Origin: Sulfitobacter sp. W027
GTDB lineage: Bacteria; Pseudomonadota; Alphaproteobacteria; Rhodobacterales; Rhodobacteraceae
Reading direction: 5' to 3'
DNA length: 64,000 bases
NCBI RefSeq assembly: GCF_025143985.1
Contig: NZ_CP083564.1
Coordinates: 497,501-561,500 of the forward strand
Shown: piece by piece, positions 28,307 to 36,720 of the stretch
Layout: each line of letters starts with the position of its first letter
How positions within the stretch are numbered: the first letter of the stretch is position 1
Made by a program: the position numbers and the translations under genes
The notes under the pieces: model-generated
Told to the model about the DNA's origin: nothing
Seen by the model: the letters and a program-made list of their open reading frames with translations, nothing else
The model's database searches: none

Positions 28307-28326
28307 ACCCCGGATTCGTCCGGGGT
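28307..28326 (+). other. UUCG-capped hairpin in the rplB leader region
   Basis: ACCCCGGA/TCCGGGGT with a TTCG tetraloop followed by TTGG. It lies upstream of the candidate rplB promoter. The 312-nt gap before rplB otherwise shows only that promoter and a short GGGGACC-TTCG-GGGCCC hairpin near 28402-28420. Confidence 0.5.
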
Positions 28327-28351
28327 TTGGCTATTTGAACGATCCCGGTGG

Positions 28352-28381
28352 TTGGGCTGCCTGCCTCGTAAGAGGTATAAC
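28352..28381 (+). promoter_or_regulatory. Candidate restart promoter for the rplB segment
   Basis: TTGGGC (28352-28357), an 18-nt spacer and TATAAC (28376-28381) lie about 97 nt before rplB. A promoter is required here because terminators precede it. Confidence 0.45.
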
Positions 28382-28477
28382 GCCCATTCACCACTCCTAC
28401 AGGGGACCTTCGGGGCCCTACAACCAACGCGCTTTCATCTCGATGCAAGCGTGCCAAGCAAACGGAAGACAGAGAAC

Positions 28478-29320
28478 ATGGCACTCAAGTCGTACAAACC
28501 GACGACGCCAGGCCAGCGTGGACTGGTACTGATCGACCGTTCGGAGCTGTGGAAAGGCCGCCCGGTCAAAGCCCTTACTGAGGGTTTGACCAAATCTGGC
28601 GGTCGGAACAACACCGGACGAATCACAATGCGTCGTACAGGTGGTGGTGCAAAGCGCCTCTACCGTATCGTTGATTTCAAGCGTAACAAGTTGGACATGT
28701 CCGCTGTTGTCGCGCGGATCGAATATGACCCCAACCGGACCGCTTTCATCGCACTGATCCAGTACGAAGATGGCGAGCAGGCCTACATCCTGGCCCCCCA
28801 GCGTCTGGCCATCGGCGACAAGATCATCGCCGGCGCCAAAGTGGACATCAAGCCCGGTAACGCGATGCCTTTCTCGGGCATGCCAATCGGTACGATCGTC
28901 CACAACATCGAGATGAAGCCCGGTAAGGGCGGTCAGATCGCACGTGCCGCCGGCACCTACGCCCAGTTCGTGGGTCGTGACGGTGGCTACGCTCAGATCC
29001 GTCTGAGCAGCGGCGAGCTGCGTCTCGTGCGTCAGGAATGCATGGCCACCGTTGGTGCCGTCAGCAACCCCGACAACTCCAACCAGAACTACGGTAAAGC
29101 GGGCCGCATGCGTCACAAGGGCATCCGTCCTTCTGTACGTGGTGTGGTGATGAACCCGATCGACCACCCGCACGGCGGTGGTGAAGGCCGGACCTCTGGT
29201 GGTCGTCACCCGGTTACTCCTTGGGGTAAGCCGACGAAGGGTGCCAAGACCCGCAACAAGAACAAAGCGTCCAGCAAGCTTATCATCCGCTCGCGTCACG
29301 CCAAGAAGAAGGGGCGTTAA
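28478..29320 (+). CDS. rplB: 50S ribosomal protein L2
   Basis: This 280-residue protein begins [20 protein letters not shown] and has the 23S-binding core and the C-terminal [25 protein letters not shown] segment, including the His essential for peptidyl transfer activity. The ATG at 28478 is chosen over an in-frame ATG 126 bases upstream. It leads the second segment of the S10 operon, rplB-rpsS-rplV-rpsC-rplP, after the 3.3-kb interruption. Confidence 0.98.
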   Translation: MALKSYKPTTPGQRGLVLIDRSELWKGRPVKALTEGLTKSGGRNNTGRITMRRTGGGAKRLYRIVDFKRNKLDMSAVVARIEYDPNRTAFIALIQYEDGEQAYILAPQRLAIGDKIIAGAKVDIKPGNAMPFSGMPIGTIVHNIEMKPGKGGQIARAAGTYAQFVGRDGGYAQIRLSSGELRLVRQECMATVGAVSNPDNSNQNYGKAGRMRHKGIRPSVRGVVMNPIDHPHGGGEGRTSGGRHPVTPWGKPTKGAKTRNKNKASSKLIIRSRHAKKKGR

Positions 29321-29323
29321 TTC

Positions 29324-29602
29324 ATGGCTCGTTCAGTATGGAAAGGTCCTTTTGTTGACTCTTATGTCCTCAAAAAGGCAGAGGCTTCCCGCGAGGGCGG
29401 CCGTAACGAAGTGATCAAGATCTGGTCGCGCCGCAGCACGATCCTGCCCCAGTTCGTGGGTCTGACGTTTGGCGTGTACAACGGTCATAAGCACATCCCT
29501 GTCAACGTCAGCGAAGACATGATCGGTCAGAAGTTCGGTGAGTACTCCCCGACTCGGACCTACTACGGTCATGCCGCCGACAAAAAAGCGAAGCGGAAAT
29601 AA
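29324..29602 (+). CDS. rpsS: 30S ribosomal protein S19
   Basis: This 92-residue protein has the S19 signature [42 protein letters not shown] and [24 protein letters not shown]. It binds the 30S head beside S13 (encoded at 42159). It follows rplB after three bases and precedes rplV after three bases. Confidence 0.98.
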   Translation: MARSVWKGPFVDSYVLKKAEASREGGRNEVIKIWSRRSTILPQFVGLTFGVYNGHKHIPVNVSEDMIGQKFGEYSPTRTYYGHAADKKAKRK

Positions 29603-29605
29603 GCC

Positions 29606-29986
29606 ATGAGCAAGGATAAGAATCCCCGCCGCGTGGCAGACAACGAAGCAATGGCAAAACTGCGCATGCTTCGCACCAGCCCGCAGAAACTGAACCTGGT
29701 TGCAGCTTTGATCCGTGGTAAATCCGTGGACAAGGCGTTGACCGACCTCACCTTCTCCAAGAAGCGGGTCGCGCAGGACGTGAAGAAATGCCTTCAGTCC
29801 GCGATTGCCAACGCCGAGAACAACCACAACCTGGACGTCGATGAGCTCATCGTGGCCGAGGCCTATGTCGGTAAGAACCTGACCATGAAGCGCGGTCGCC
29901 CGCGTGCCCGTGGCCGGTTCGGCAAGATCATCAAGCCGTTTGCCGAGATCACGATCAAAGTGCGTCAAGTTGAGGAGCAAGCCTGA
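29606..29986 (+). CDS. rplV: 50S ribosomal protein L22
   Basis: This 126-residue protein has the globular core and the extended tunnel hairpin ending in [24 protein letters not shown]. The macrolide-contacting hairpin tip appears normal. Its stop codon shares one base with the rpsC start. Confidence 0.98.
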   Translation: MSKDKNPRRVADNEAMAKLRMLRTSPQKLNLVAALIRGKSVDKALTDLTFSKKRVAQDVKKCLQSAIANAENNHNLDVDELIVAEAYVGKNLTMKRGRPRARGRFGKIIKPFAEITIKVRQVEEQA

Positions 29987-30693
29987 TGGGTAACAAAGTC
30001 AATCCGATCGGTATGCGTCTTCAGGTGAACCGCACCTGGGACAGCCGCTGGTACGCCGACACCAAGGATTACGGTGATCTTCTGCTTGAAGACCTCGCAA
30101 TCCGCGACTTCATCAAGAAAGAGTGCCACCAGGCCGGTATCGCCCGTGTGATCATCGAACGTCCGCACAAAAAGTGCCGCGTTACGATCCACACAGCACG
30201 CCCTGGTGTCATCATTGGCAAGAAAGGCGCGGACATCGAGACGCTGCGCCAGAAGATTGCCAAGATGACCAACTCGGAACTGCACCTCAACATCGTTGAA
30301 GTTCGCAAGCCCGAGCTGGACGCACATCTGGTTGGTGAGAGCATTGCACAGCAGCTGGAGCGCCGGGTGTCTTTCCGCCGCGCCATGAAACGTGCCGTGC
30401 AGAACGCCATGCGCATGGGCGCACTGGGCATCCGCGTGAACCTCGCGGGTCGTCTTGGTGGGGCCGAAATCGCGCGTACCGAATGGTACCGTGAGGGTCG
30501 CGTGCCTCTGCACACATTGCGTGCCGACATCGATTACGCACATGTCGAAGCGGCCACCGCTTACGGCATCATCGGGATCAAGACATGGATCTTCAAAGGC
30601 GAGATCATGGAACATGACCCCGCCGCGCGTGACCGTAAGGCACAGGAACTCCAAGACGGCCCAGCACCTCGCGGTGCCGGCGGTCGTCGTTAA
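29986..30693 (+). CDS. rpsC: 30S ribosomal protein S3
   Basis: This 235-residue protein contains an N-terminal [20 protein letters not shown], a type II KH domain with the [12 protein letters not shown] loop (about 70-85), and the C-terminal S3 domain with [32 protein letters not shown]3 forms part of the mRNA entry helicase. It overlaps rplV by one base. Confidence 0.98.
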   Translation: MGNKVNPIGMRLQVNRTWDSRWYADTKDYGDLLLEDLAIRDFIKKECHQAGIARVIIERPHKKCRVTIHTARPGVIIGKKGADIETLRQKIAKMTNSELHLNIVEVRKPELDAHLVGESIAQQLERRVSFRRAMKRAVQNAMRMGALGIRVNLAGRLGGAEIARTEWYREGRVPLHTLRADIDYAHVEAATAYGIIGIKTWIFKGEIMEHDPAARDRKAQELQDGPAPRGAGGRR

Positions 30694-30706
30694 GGGGGAA
30701 TGACAA

Positions 30707-31120
30707 ATGCTTCAACCAAAGCGTACTAAATTCCGCAAGCAGTTTAAGGGCTCGATCAAAGGTTTGGCAAAGGGCGGGTCTGACCTGAACTTTGGCACCT
30801 ACGGCCTGAAGGCACTGCAGCCGGAGCGGGTTACCGCCCGTCAAATCGAAGCGGCACGCCGCGCCATGACACGTCACATGAAGCGTCAGGGCCGTGTCTG
30901 GATCCGCATCTTCCCGGACGTACCGGTCACCTCCAAGCCCGTCGAAGTTCGTATGGGTAAGGGTAAAGGTTCCGTCGACTTCTGGGCAGCCAAGGTCAAG
31001 CCGGGCCGCATCATGTTCGAAATCGACGGTGTCGGTGAAGACGTGGCGCGCGAAGCCCTGCGTCTGGCAGCCATGAAGCTGCCGATCAAGACCCGGGTTG
31101 TCGTCCGCGAGGACTGGTAA
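30707..31120 (+). CDS. rplP: 50S ribosomal protein L16
   Basis: This 137-residue protein starts [14 protein letters not shown] and has the [16 protein letters not shown] and [14 protein letters not shown] segments. R82 here corresponds to Arg81 of Escherichia coli L16, the residue hydroxylated by the 2OG oxygenase YcfD. It is the last gene of the rplB-rplP segment and is followed by a terminator shared with a convergent gene. Confidence 0.98.
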   Translation: MLQPKRTKFRKQFKGSIKGLAKGGSDLNFGTYGLKALQPERVTARQIEAARRAMTRHMKRQGRVWIRIFPDVPVTSKPVEVRMGKGKGSVDFWAAKVKPGRIMFEIDGVGEDVAREALRLAAMKLPIKTRVVVREDW

Positions 31121-31157
31121 GCCCGCAGCCCCGCATGGGGTGGTTAAAGAAATAAAG

Positions 31158-31185
31158 CCCCCGTCGAGCGATCGGCGGGGGTTTT
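31158..31185. terminator. Terminator between rplP and the convergent NYN gene
   Basis: CCCCCGTCGA/TCGGCGGGGG (one wobble pair) with a GCGA loop, an upstream A run and downstream TTTT, so it can act in both directions. It ends the second S10 segment and the minus-strand gene at 31192. Confidence 0.88.
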
Positions 31186-31191
31186 GCTTTG

Positions 31192-31782
31192 TCAGGTGAG
31201 TGCTTCGTTTTCAAGATCAAGCCAAAGCTTCCCACTTCGGTAACCGCCTTTGATGAGGTGTCCCGGCTCAGCGATTTCCGGGTGGGCATCTGCCCAGTCG
31301 CGGAACTGATCCCGGCTCACGACCTGCCCTCCGTAGTCTCGCGCGGACTGGAGGATGTAGGGGTCAGCAGGGGTGCCCTTGGGCACGACCATCACCCGAT
31401 CCACTGGTAGATCGAGCTGGCGGCTGAACGCTTTGTCATGTTGATAGCGACCCGCGAGGAGATACCCCGCGTTGGCATCAAATACGACACCCGGGGTGTA
31501 ACCGCGCGCGCGCAACACATCGACAACCTCGCGCACGACCTTGATGTTCGGCGCGCCTGACTGCCAATGCATCACGTTGGAGCCGTCGACGATGACCCAC
31601 TTCTTGCGCTTATGCGTCGTGTTGCGCAGAGACCGTAGCAGCAGGATAGCGCTGGCAATGACGCAAAGCGCGCCCAGCAGACCGAAGTCTTCATACCCTC
31701 GCGTAGACGCGGCGGCGGTGGTCAGGGCGAGGGACATGAAGAGCAGGAGGAACGGAACAAACATCGGCAGGGAAATACTCAA
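31192..31782 (-). CDS. Membrane-anchored NYN/Zc3h12a-like ribonuclease
   Basis: This 196-residue protein has two N-terminal hydrophobic helices (about 5-25 and 33-50) and then a cytoplasmic PIN-like domain of the Zc3h12a type (PF11977). Expected acidic active-site residues are visible: D66 and N69 in WVIVDGSNVM, D102 in VVFDANAGY, D140 in KGTPADPYIL, and D158/D162 in VSRDQFRDWAD. Such domains cut RNA in a metal-dependent way. A membrane anchor and placement antisense inside the ribosomal operon are notable. Substrate is unknown. Confidence 0.8.
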   Translation of the reverse strand: MSISLPMFVPFLLLFMSLALTTAAASTRGYEDFGLLGALCVIASAILLLRSLRNTTHKRKKWVIVDGSNVMHWQSGAPNIKVVREVVDVLRARGYTPGVVFDANAGYLLAGRYQHDKAFSRQLDLPVDRVMVVPKGTPADPYILQSARDYGGQVVSRDQFRDWADAHPEIAEPGHLIKGGYRSGKLWLDLENEALT

Positions 31783-31908
31783 ATAAAGCTTAAGGTTGAG
31801 TGTTCACTAAACGCGCAGGCGGGGCAAGCGGCACTCTCAACTCTAGCTATTGGGCTTTAATCTAGGTAGCCTTGGCCCAACCTCCTGCGGCAGGAAAGGC
31901 CCAACCCA

Positions 31909-32109
31909 ATGAAGCACGTGCCGAAACCAAACACCGACGAAGATCTCATCCGCGCCTTTCTCGACAAGGGCGGGGAGGTAAAGAAGGGCAAGACCAAGCC
32001 GATGCCCAGTGATTTAGGGCTGAGCAATAATCAGTGGGGCAATAAGCTAACCAAGGAAGAGAAAGCGGCGGTGAAGGCGCAGGAAGAAGCGGCGAAGAAG
32101 CTGAAATAG
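31909..32109 (+). CDS. Small basic hypothetical protein
   Basis: This 66-residue protein has the core DLIRAFLDKGGEVKKGKTKP followed by DLGLSNNQWGNKLTKEEK and a Lys/Ala-rich tail. Similar short proteins are common in Rhodobacterales, and the NNQWGNKLTKEEKAA pattern is familiar, but no function is known to me. A good ribosome-binding site AGGAAAGG lies eight to nine bases before the ATG. A perfect 12-nt palindrome CCGCCATGGCGG (32113-32124) follows the stop and may serve as a weak terminator for it and the convergent gene. Confidence 0.75.
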   Translation: MKHVPKPNTDEDLIRAFLDKGGEVKKGKTKPMPSDLGLSNNQWGNKLTKEEKAAVKAQEEAAKKLK

Positions 32110-32128
32110 CGACCGCCATGGCGGCCCC

Positions 32129-32713
32129 TCAGATGTCCACCTGATAGACGCCCAATGCTTCGGCTAGGGCGGTCTCTTCGAATTTGAAATGCGACCGGAC
32201 CACAGAGACCAGTTGGTCAAAGATCGCGCGGGTTTCGGCGAACTGCGCGGGCGTTGGTGCCTCGGTTAATCCGCCTGCCGCAACGCCAAGCCGTTCTAGG
32301 AGCGCGTGAACCACCTTATGCTCGGCACGCAACCGGTCCACGATTGCGCGCACCGGTTCAGACCCGCGGGCGTGCAACTGCGGAAATATGCTTTGTTCTT
32401 CGATGTTGTGGTGCATTGTCAGCGCCCAGCACTGTTGTCCGCAGAGCGTGCCTGCAGCGGCGAAGTTCTGCGACATCTGGCTGTGCAGAACGATATGCGC
32501 AAGATCGGCCGGGGGCGCATCGCCGGCCTCGATACGGGTCATCACCTTTGCGATTTGGGATAGGTCACTGAGGTAATGGTGGTGGATCGCCGCAAGATGC
32601 CGCCCGGCCTGCCGTTGGGCTTCGGATACCTCGCCCATGTCGGGCAAGGGTGGCCGGGTCGCGGGGTCGATCGTCAGATCCGACAGGGGGAGGGCGCTTG
32701 CGTCCTCGGCCAT
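32129..32713 (-). CDS. Hemerythrin-like (HHE) domain protein
   Basis: This 194-residue protein is a four-helix HHE-type protein with candidate di-iron ligands spread as in the family: H44-H46 in AAIHHHYL, H101/H102 and E105/E106 in MHHNIEEQ, H132 in RAEHKVVHALL, and H175 with E179/E180 in RSHFKFEE. Such domains bind oxygen, NO or peroxide or buffer iron. It starts three bases after the 2OG-oxygenase gene, so the two are probably co-transcribed and may share iron or oxygen chemistry. Confidence 0.85.
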   Translation of the reverse strand: MAEDASALPLSDLTIDPATRPPLPDMGEVSEAQRQAGRHLAAIHHHYLSDLSQIAKVMTRIEAGDAPPADLAHIVLHSQMSQNFAAAGTLCGQQCWALTMHHNIEEQSIFPQLHARGSEPVRAIVDRLRAEHKVVHALLERLGVAAGGLTEAPTPAQFAETRAIFDQLVSVVRSHFKFEETALAEALGVYQVDI

Positions 32714-32716
32714 GGG

Positions 32717-33337
32717 TCAGGCCCAGTTGTAGTTGAACGAGACCGAGACACGATCTTCCTCAATCATATTCATCGGCACCTCATGGCGCAGCCAGCTTTC
32801 CCACAGCAGCACGTCACCCGCCTCGGGCGCGACATATATAAAGGGCCGCAACTCTTCGCGGGCGTCCTTCACCCGGCCGGGGGCGGCCATCATCATCGGC
32901 AGGCGCGGGTCCTCAAAGCGGATCGCGCTGGCGCCTTCGGGCATGGTCACATAGGTCGTGCCCGAAATCACCGAATGGGGATGGATATGTGAGGTGTGGA
33001 TGCCGCCCTCGGGCAGGATGTTGAGCCACAGGGAGTCCAGCACCAGCTTGCGGTCACCCAGATCGAACTCGAGGTCTTTGGCGAAGGCTGCGACATGTTT
33101 ATCCAGCACGGCGACCAGATCCTTGAAGATCGGAAAGCGGTAGGGCAGGTCGTCAAGCGACGCGTAAGACGTGTAGCCTGCATAGCCGTTCTCTTCGCAC
33201 CAGTCCTGACCGGCCTCGTCATCCTCGGCAATGGAGAAACAGGAGGCGGCCAACTCATCGGTATCGATGGGTTTTCCATGGGCCGACAGGGCGGCGTGAT
33301 AGAGGCGGGTGGCGAAAAGCGATTTGATGTTTGACAT
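32717..33337 (-). CDS. Putative 2OG-Fe(II) oxygenase (TIGR02466-like)
   Basis: This 206-residue protein resembles the TIGR02466 family. Visible elements are LDSLWLNILPEGGIHTSHIHPHSVISGTTYV (a long segment around 100-130 with H114, H117 and H119), FEDPR near 141-145, and LLWESWLRHEVPMN with H185, followed by R196 in RVSVSFNYN, which should bind 2-oxoglutarate. It would hydroxylate a substrate while oxidising 2OG. The substrate is unknown. It lies upstream of the HHE gene and divergently from rpmC, inside the ribosomal superoperon. Confidence 0.82.
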   Translation of the reverse strand: MSNIKSLFATRLYHAALSAHGKPIDTDELAASCFSIAEDDEAGQDWCEENGYAGYTSYASLDDLPYRFPIFKDLVAVLDKHVAAFAKDLEFDLGDRKLVLDSLWLNILPEGGIHTSHIHPHSVISGTTYVTMPEGASAIRFEDPRLPMMMAAPGRVKDAREELRPFIYVAPEAGDVLLWESWLRHEVPMNMIEEDRVSVSFNYNWA

Positions 33338-33404
33338 GGGCTTTATTTATCGACGCTTCGAGCGCTTGGCGAGCCTATTATCTCTTGGCGCGTGCCGCAT
33401 GCAC

Positions 33405-33531
33405 GGGCCGCGCCTGACCTTCCCCCCGGGAAGGCGCTTTGCAACGTTGCAACTGACAACAGGGTTGCGTCCCTTGAGGTGACCCGCCAAACTCAAAAGA
33501 CGTGACGCCTTCCCAAGGTCAGGCGCGGCCC
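33405..33531. repeat. 127-nt nested palindromic element
   Basis: Outer arms GGGCCGCGCCTGACCTT (33405-33421) and AAGGTCAGGCGCGGCCC (33515-33531) are a perfect 17-bp inverted repeat. Inside them GGGAAGGCG (33428-33436) pairs with CGCCTTCCC (33506-33514), so 26 bp form with only a six-C bulge. The 69-nt apical region contains a perfect 14-nt palindrome TTGCAACGTTGCAA (33439-33452). It could be a folded RNA, a leader or a MITE-like element. Confidence 0.85.
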
Positions 33532-33534
33532 TTA

Positions 33535-33570
33535 GCGCATTCACTGCGCAATCCCGCATAAGGGGTTGCG
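33535..33570 (+). promoter_or_regulatory. Mutually exclusive hairpins in the rpmC leader
   Basis: GCGCA/TGCGC (33535-33549, 5 bp) and CGCAATCCC/GGGGTTGCG (33547-33570, 9 bp with one G-T) share bases 33547-33549, so only one can form fully at a time. This is the geometry of a regulatory switch. Regulation is inferred. Confidence 0.4.
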
Positions 33571-33670
33571 TTATGGCGGCACCCCGCGTATTGGCACCTT
33601 TCATCATGAACTCCACCAGAATCATGGTCACCCCACAGGGGCCTACTGGTGATGTTGAAAGGAAGAGGCC

Positions 33671-33874
33671 GTGAAAGCCAGCGAACTGCACGACAAGACG
33701 CCGGACCAGCTCCGCGACGAGCTTGTGAACCTGAAAAAAGAATCCTTCAACTTGCGTTTCCAGCAGGCCACCGGCCAGCTGGAGAACCCCGCGCGTTTGA
33801 AGACCGTTAAGCGTGACGTGGCCCGTGTCCACACCGTGCTGAACCAAAAAGCCGCTGCTGCGGCAGCCGAATAA
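33671..33874 (+). CDS. rpmC: 50S ribosomal protein L29
   Basis: This 67-residue protein has [39 protein letters not shown] (described, not in full) and is all helical. The start is GTG, preceded by GGAAGAGG. It heads the third segment, rpmC-rpsQ-rplN-rplX-rplE-rpsN-rpsH-rplF-rplR-rpsE-rpmD, after the rplP-rpmC interruption. The C-terminus is Ala-rich. Confidence 0.97.
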   Translation: MKASELHDKTPDQLRDELVNLKKESFNLRFQQATGQLENPARLKTVKRDVARVHTVLNQKAAAAAAE

Positions 33875-33888
33875 GAGGAGCCTGAAAA

Positions 33889-34134
33889 ATGCCCAAGCGT
33901 ATCCTTACAGGCACCGTGACATCGGACGCCAACGCACAGACAGTAACCGTTTCCGTAGAGCGCCGCTTTACACACCCGGTTCTGAAAAAGACCATCCGTA
34001 AGTCCAAGAAGTACCGGGCTCACGACGAGAACAACACATTCAAAGTGGGCGATTCTGTTCGCATCATCGAATGTGCACCCAAGTCGAAAACCAAACGTTG
34101 GGAAGTTCTGACTTCGGAAACAGCCGAAGCCTGA
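33889..34134 (+). CDS. rpsQ: 30S ribosomal protein S17
   Basis: This 81-residue protein begins [20 protein letters not shown] and has the OB-fold motifs [20 protein letters not shown] and [19 protein letters not shown]. It is a primary 16S-binding protein. It starts 14 bases after rpmC with AGAGGAG. Confidence 0.98.
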   Translation: MPKRILTGTVTSDANAQTVTVSVERRFTHPVLKKTIRKSKKYRAHDENNTFKVGDSVRIIECAPKSKTKRWEVLTSETAEA

Positions 34135-34197
34135 ACCCCTTAAACGAAACCCTGGGATGAGGGCCGCATCGCCCCCCAGAAGGTCGGGAGAAACCAA

Positions 34198-34566
34198 ATG
34201 ATCCAGATGCAGACCAACCTGGATGTTGCTGACAACAGCGGCGCGCGCCGTGTTCAGTGCATCAAGGTCCTGGGTGGTTCCAAGCGTAAGTACGCATCCG
34301 TCGGCGACATCATTGTCGTGTCGGTCAAGGAAGCCATCCCTCGCGGTCGTGTGAAAAAGGGCGACGTCCGTAAGGCCGTCGTCGTTCGCACCGCCAAAGA
34401 AGTTCGTCGTGACGATGGCACCGCCATCCGTTTCGACCGCAACGCTGCTGTTATCCTGAATAACAACAACGAGCCTGTCGGCACCCGTATCTTCGGGCCG
34501 GTTGTTCGTGAACTGCGTGCGAAGAACTTCATGAAAATCATCTCGCTCGCTCCGGAGGTGCTGTAA
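34198..34566 (+). CDS. rplN: 50S ribosomal protein L14
   Basis: This 122-residue protein begins [20 protein letters not shown] and has [21 protein letters not shown] and the C-terminal [20 protein letters not shown]. It forms the subunit bridge with 16S helix 14 and is the target of the silencing factor RsfS. It is followed by rplX after two bases. Confidence 0.98.
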   Translation: MIQMQTNLDVADNSGARRVQCIKVLGGSKRKYASVGDIIVVSVKEAIPRGRVKKGDVRKAVVVRTAKEVRRDDGTAIRFDRNAAVILNNNNEPVGTRIFGPVVRELRAKNFMKIISLAPEVL

Positions 34567-34568
34567 TC

Positions 34569-34880
34569 ATGGCTGCTAAACTTCGCAAAGGTGACAAGGT
34601 CATCGTGCTGTCCGGTAAGGACAAAGGCAAGACGGGCACCATCTCGTCCGTTGACCCGAAGTCCGGCAAGGCAATCGTCGATGGTGTGAAAATCGCCATC
34701 CGCGCCACGCGCCAGACTCAGACATCTCAGGGCGGCCGCATCCCCAAGGCGATGCCGATCGACCTGAGCAACCTCGCACTGGTGGATGCCAACGGCAAAG
34801 CCACCCGCGTAGGTTTCAAAATCGAAGGCGACAAGAAAGTACGCTTTGCCAAGACCACGGGGGACGTGATCGATGCTTGA
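34569..34880 (+). CDS. rplX: 50S ribosomal protein L24
   Basis: This 103-residue protein has a KOW motif ([20 protein letters not shown], about 7-26) and the conserved KTGRVGFK-like segment [20 protein letters not shown]. It is an assembly initiator of the 50S subunit. It overlaps rplE by eight bases in another frame. Confidence 0.98.
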   Translation: MAAKLRKGDKVIVLSGKDKGKTGTISSVDPKSGKAIVDGVKIAIRATRQTQTSQGGRIPKAMPIDLSNLALVDANGKATRVGFKIEGDKKVRFAKTTGDVIDA

Positions 34881-35436
34881 TACCGCAACCTACACACCCC
34901 GTCTTCGGGCTGAATACCGCGAGAAGATCCGCGCCGCCCTGAAAGAGGAATTCGGCTACAAGAACGACATGCAGATCCCGCGTCTGGATAAAATCGTTCT
35001 GAACATCGGCTGTGGTGCCGAAGCCGTACGCGACAGCAAAAAAGCCAAGTCGGCTCAGGAAGACCTGACCGCGATTGCAGGCCAAAAGGCTCTGACAACC
35101 GTGGCCAAGAAATCCATCGCTGGTTTCCGCGTTCGTGAGGAAATGCCGCTGGGTGCGAAAGTGACCCTGCGCGGTGACCGCATGTACGAATTCCTTGACC
35201 GTCTGATCACGATTGCAATGCCCCGTATCCGCGACTTCCGCGGCATCCCGGGCAAAAGCTTTGACGGCCGTGGCAACTACGCCATGGGCATGAAAGAGCA
35301 TATCGTGTTCCCCGAGATCGACTTCGACAAAGTTGACGAGACCTGGGGTATGGACATCGTGATCGCCACCACGGCGAAAACCGACGCTGAAGCCAAGGCG
35401 CTGTTGAAAGCTTTCAACATGCCCTTCAATTCATAA
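34873..35436 (+). CDS. rplE: 50S ribosomal protein L5
   Basis: This 187-residue protein has [57 protein letters not shown] and the terminal [20 protein letters not shown] (cited as landmarks). L5 binds 5S rRNA together with L18 and L25. Its start lies inside the end of rplX, which suggests translational coupling. Confidence 0.98.
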   Translation: MLDTATYTPRLRAEYREKIRAALKEEFGYKNDMQIPRLDKIVLNIGCGAEAVRDSKKAKSAQEDLTAIAGQKALTTVAKKSIAGFRVREEMPLGAKVTLRGDRMYEFLDRLITIAMPRIRDFRGIPGKSFDGRGNYAMGMKEHIVFPEIDFDKVDETWGMDIVIATTAKTDAEAKALLKAFNMPFNS

Positions 35437-35454
35437 GCGCGGGAAGGATTAGAA

Positions 35455-35760
35455 ATGGCTAAGAAATCCATGATTGAGCGCGAGAAGAAGCGCGAAGCAC
35501 TGGTCAAGAAGTACGCTGAGAAGCGCGCGGCTCTGAAAGAGATCGTGAGCGACGAAAGCAAACCGATGGAAGAGCGTTTCCGCGCTTCCCTGAAACTGGC
35601 GAAACTGCCGCGCAACAGCTCTGCTGTGCGTCTGCACAACCGCTGCCAGCTGACGGGCCGCCCGCACGCCTACTATCGTAAACTGAAAATTTCGCGGATC
35701 GCGCTGCGGGACCTTGGCTCTTCGGGCCAGATCCCCGGCATGGTCAAGTCGAGCTGGTAA
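35455..35760 (+). CDS. rpsN: 30S ribosomal protein S14 (zinc-free type)
   Basis: This 101-residue protein is the long C-minus form: it has one Cys only, in [22 protein letters not shown], rather than the CXXC pairs of zinc-binding S14. The N-terminus [19 protein letters not shown] is typical. It binds in the 30S head beside S3 and S10. Confidence 0.98.
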   Translation: MAKKSMIEREKKREALVKKYAEKRAALKEIVSDESKPMEERFRASLKLAKLPRNSSAVRLHNRCQLTGRPHAYYRKLKISRIALRDLGSSGQIPGMVKSSW

Positions 35761-35772
35761 GGAGCGCATCAG

Positions 35773-36165
35773 ATGAACGATCCTATCGCAGATATGCTGA
35801 CACGCATCCGTAACTCTTCGCTGCGCGGCAAATCCACCGTCATCACACCAGCTTCCAAGCTGCGTGCATGGGTGCTGGACGTGCTTGCCGACGAAGGCTA
35901 CATCCGCGGCTACGAAAAGGTGACGGGCGCCGATGGCCACCCCGCCATCGAGATCAGCCTTAAGTACTATGAAGGCGAGCCTGTCATTCGCGAACTGAAG
36001 CGGGTTTCCAAGCCCGGTCGTCGCGTCTACATGGCCGTCAATGACATTCCCGTTGTCCGTCAGGGCCTCGGTGTGTCGATTGTCTCCACCTCCAAAGGTG
36101 TGATGTCGGACGCATCTGCACGCTCTGCCAATGTTGGCGGCGAAGTGCTCTGCACCGTATTCTAA
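35773..36165 (+). CDS. rpsH: 30S ribosomal protein S8
   Basis: This 130-residue protein begins [20 protein letters not shown] and ends with the [29 protein letters not shown] region, the S8 rRNA-binding core. In Escherichia coli S8 represses the spc operon at the rplE site. That regulation is not evident here. It starts 12 bases after rpsN. Confidence 0.98.
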   Translation: MNDPIADMLTRIRNSSLRGKSTVITPASKLRAWVLDVLADEGYIRGYEKVTGADGHPAIEISLKYYEGEPVIRELKRVSKPGRRVYMAVNDIPVVRQGLGVSIVSTSKGVMSDASARSANVGGEVLCTVF

Positions 36166-36175
36166 GGAGAAGACA

Positions 36176-36709
36176 ATGTCTCGTATTGGTAAGAAACCTG
36201 TCGCCATGCCTTCGGGCGTCTCGGCATCGGTGAGCGGTCAGACGATCGAAGTGAAGGGCCCCAAGGGCACCCGCAGCTTCCGTGCAACTGACGACGTGAC
36301 CCTGACGGTCGAAGACGATGCAATCTCTGTGACACCGCGCGGCAAGTCCAAGCGCGCACGTCAGCAGTGGGGCATGTCCCGCACCATGATTGAAAACCTC
36401 GTGACCGGTGTCACGCAGGGCTTCAAGAAGGAGCTGGAAATCCAGGGTGTTGGTTATCGTGCGGCCGTCAATGGCAACACGCTGAAACTGAACCTCGGCC
36501 TGAGCCACGATGTTGACTACGTTGCGCCCGAAGGCGTCACCGTGACAGCACCGAAGCAGACCGAAATCATTGTGGAAGGCATTGACGAACAGCTTGTTGG
36601 TCAGGTCGCTGCGAACATCCGCGCTTGGCGTAAGCCCGAGCCCTATAAGGGCAAAGGCATCCGCTACAAGGGTGAGTTCGTGTTCCGCAAAGAAGGCAAG
36701 AAGAAGTAA
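36176..36709 (+). CDS. rplF: 50S ribosomal protein L6
   Basis: This 177-residue protein contains two tandem L6 folds: [20 protein letters not shown] at the N-terminus and the second-domain signature [16 protein letters not shown] near residue 150. It lies near the factor-binding site. The ATG at 36176 follows AAGGAGA. An in-frame extension back to 36131 overlaps rpsH and is rejected. Confidence 0.98.
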   Translation: MSRIGKKPVAMPSGVSASVSGQTIEVKGPKGTRSFRATDDVTLTVEDDAISVTPRGKSKRARQQWGMSRTMIENLVTGVTQGFKKELEIQGVGYRAAVNGNTLKLNLGLSHDVDYVAPEGVTVTAPKQTEIIVEGIDEQLVGQVAANIRAWRKPEPYKGKGIRYKGEFVFRKEGKKK

Positions 36710-36720
36710 GGAACGGAAAG

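Larger units (their letters stand above)
33338..33670 (+). other. 333-nt structured intergenic region before rpmC
   Basis: This gap contains the 127-nt nested palindrome at 33405-33531, two overlapping hairpins at 33535-33570, and a third stem CACCAG/CTGGTG (33614-33651) with an inner CCCC-ACA-GGGG just before the ribosome-binding site. It must also hold promoters for rpmC (rightward) and the oxygenase (leftward). I could not place either with confidence. Confidence 0.6.
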
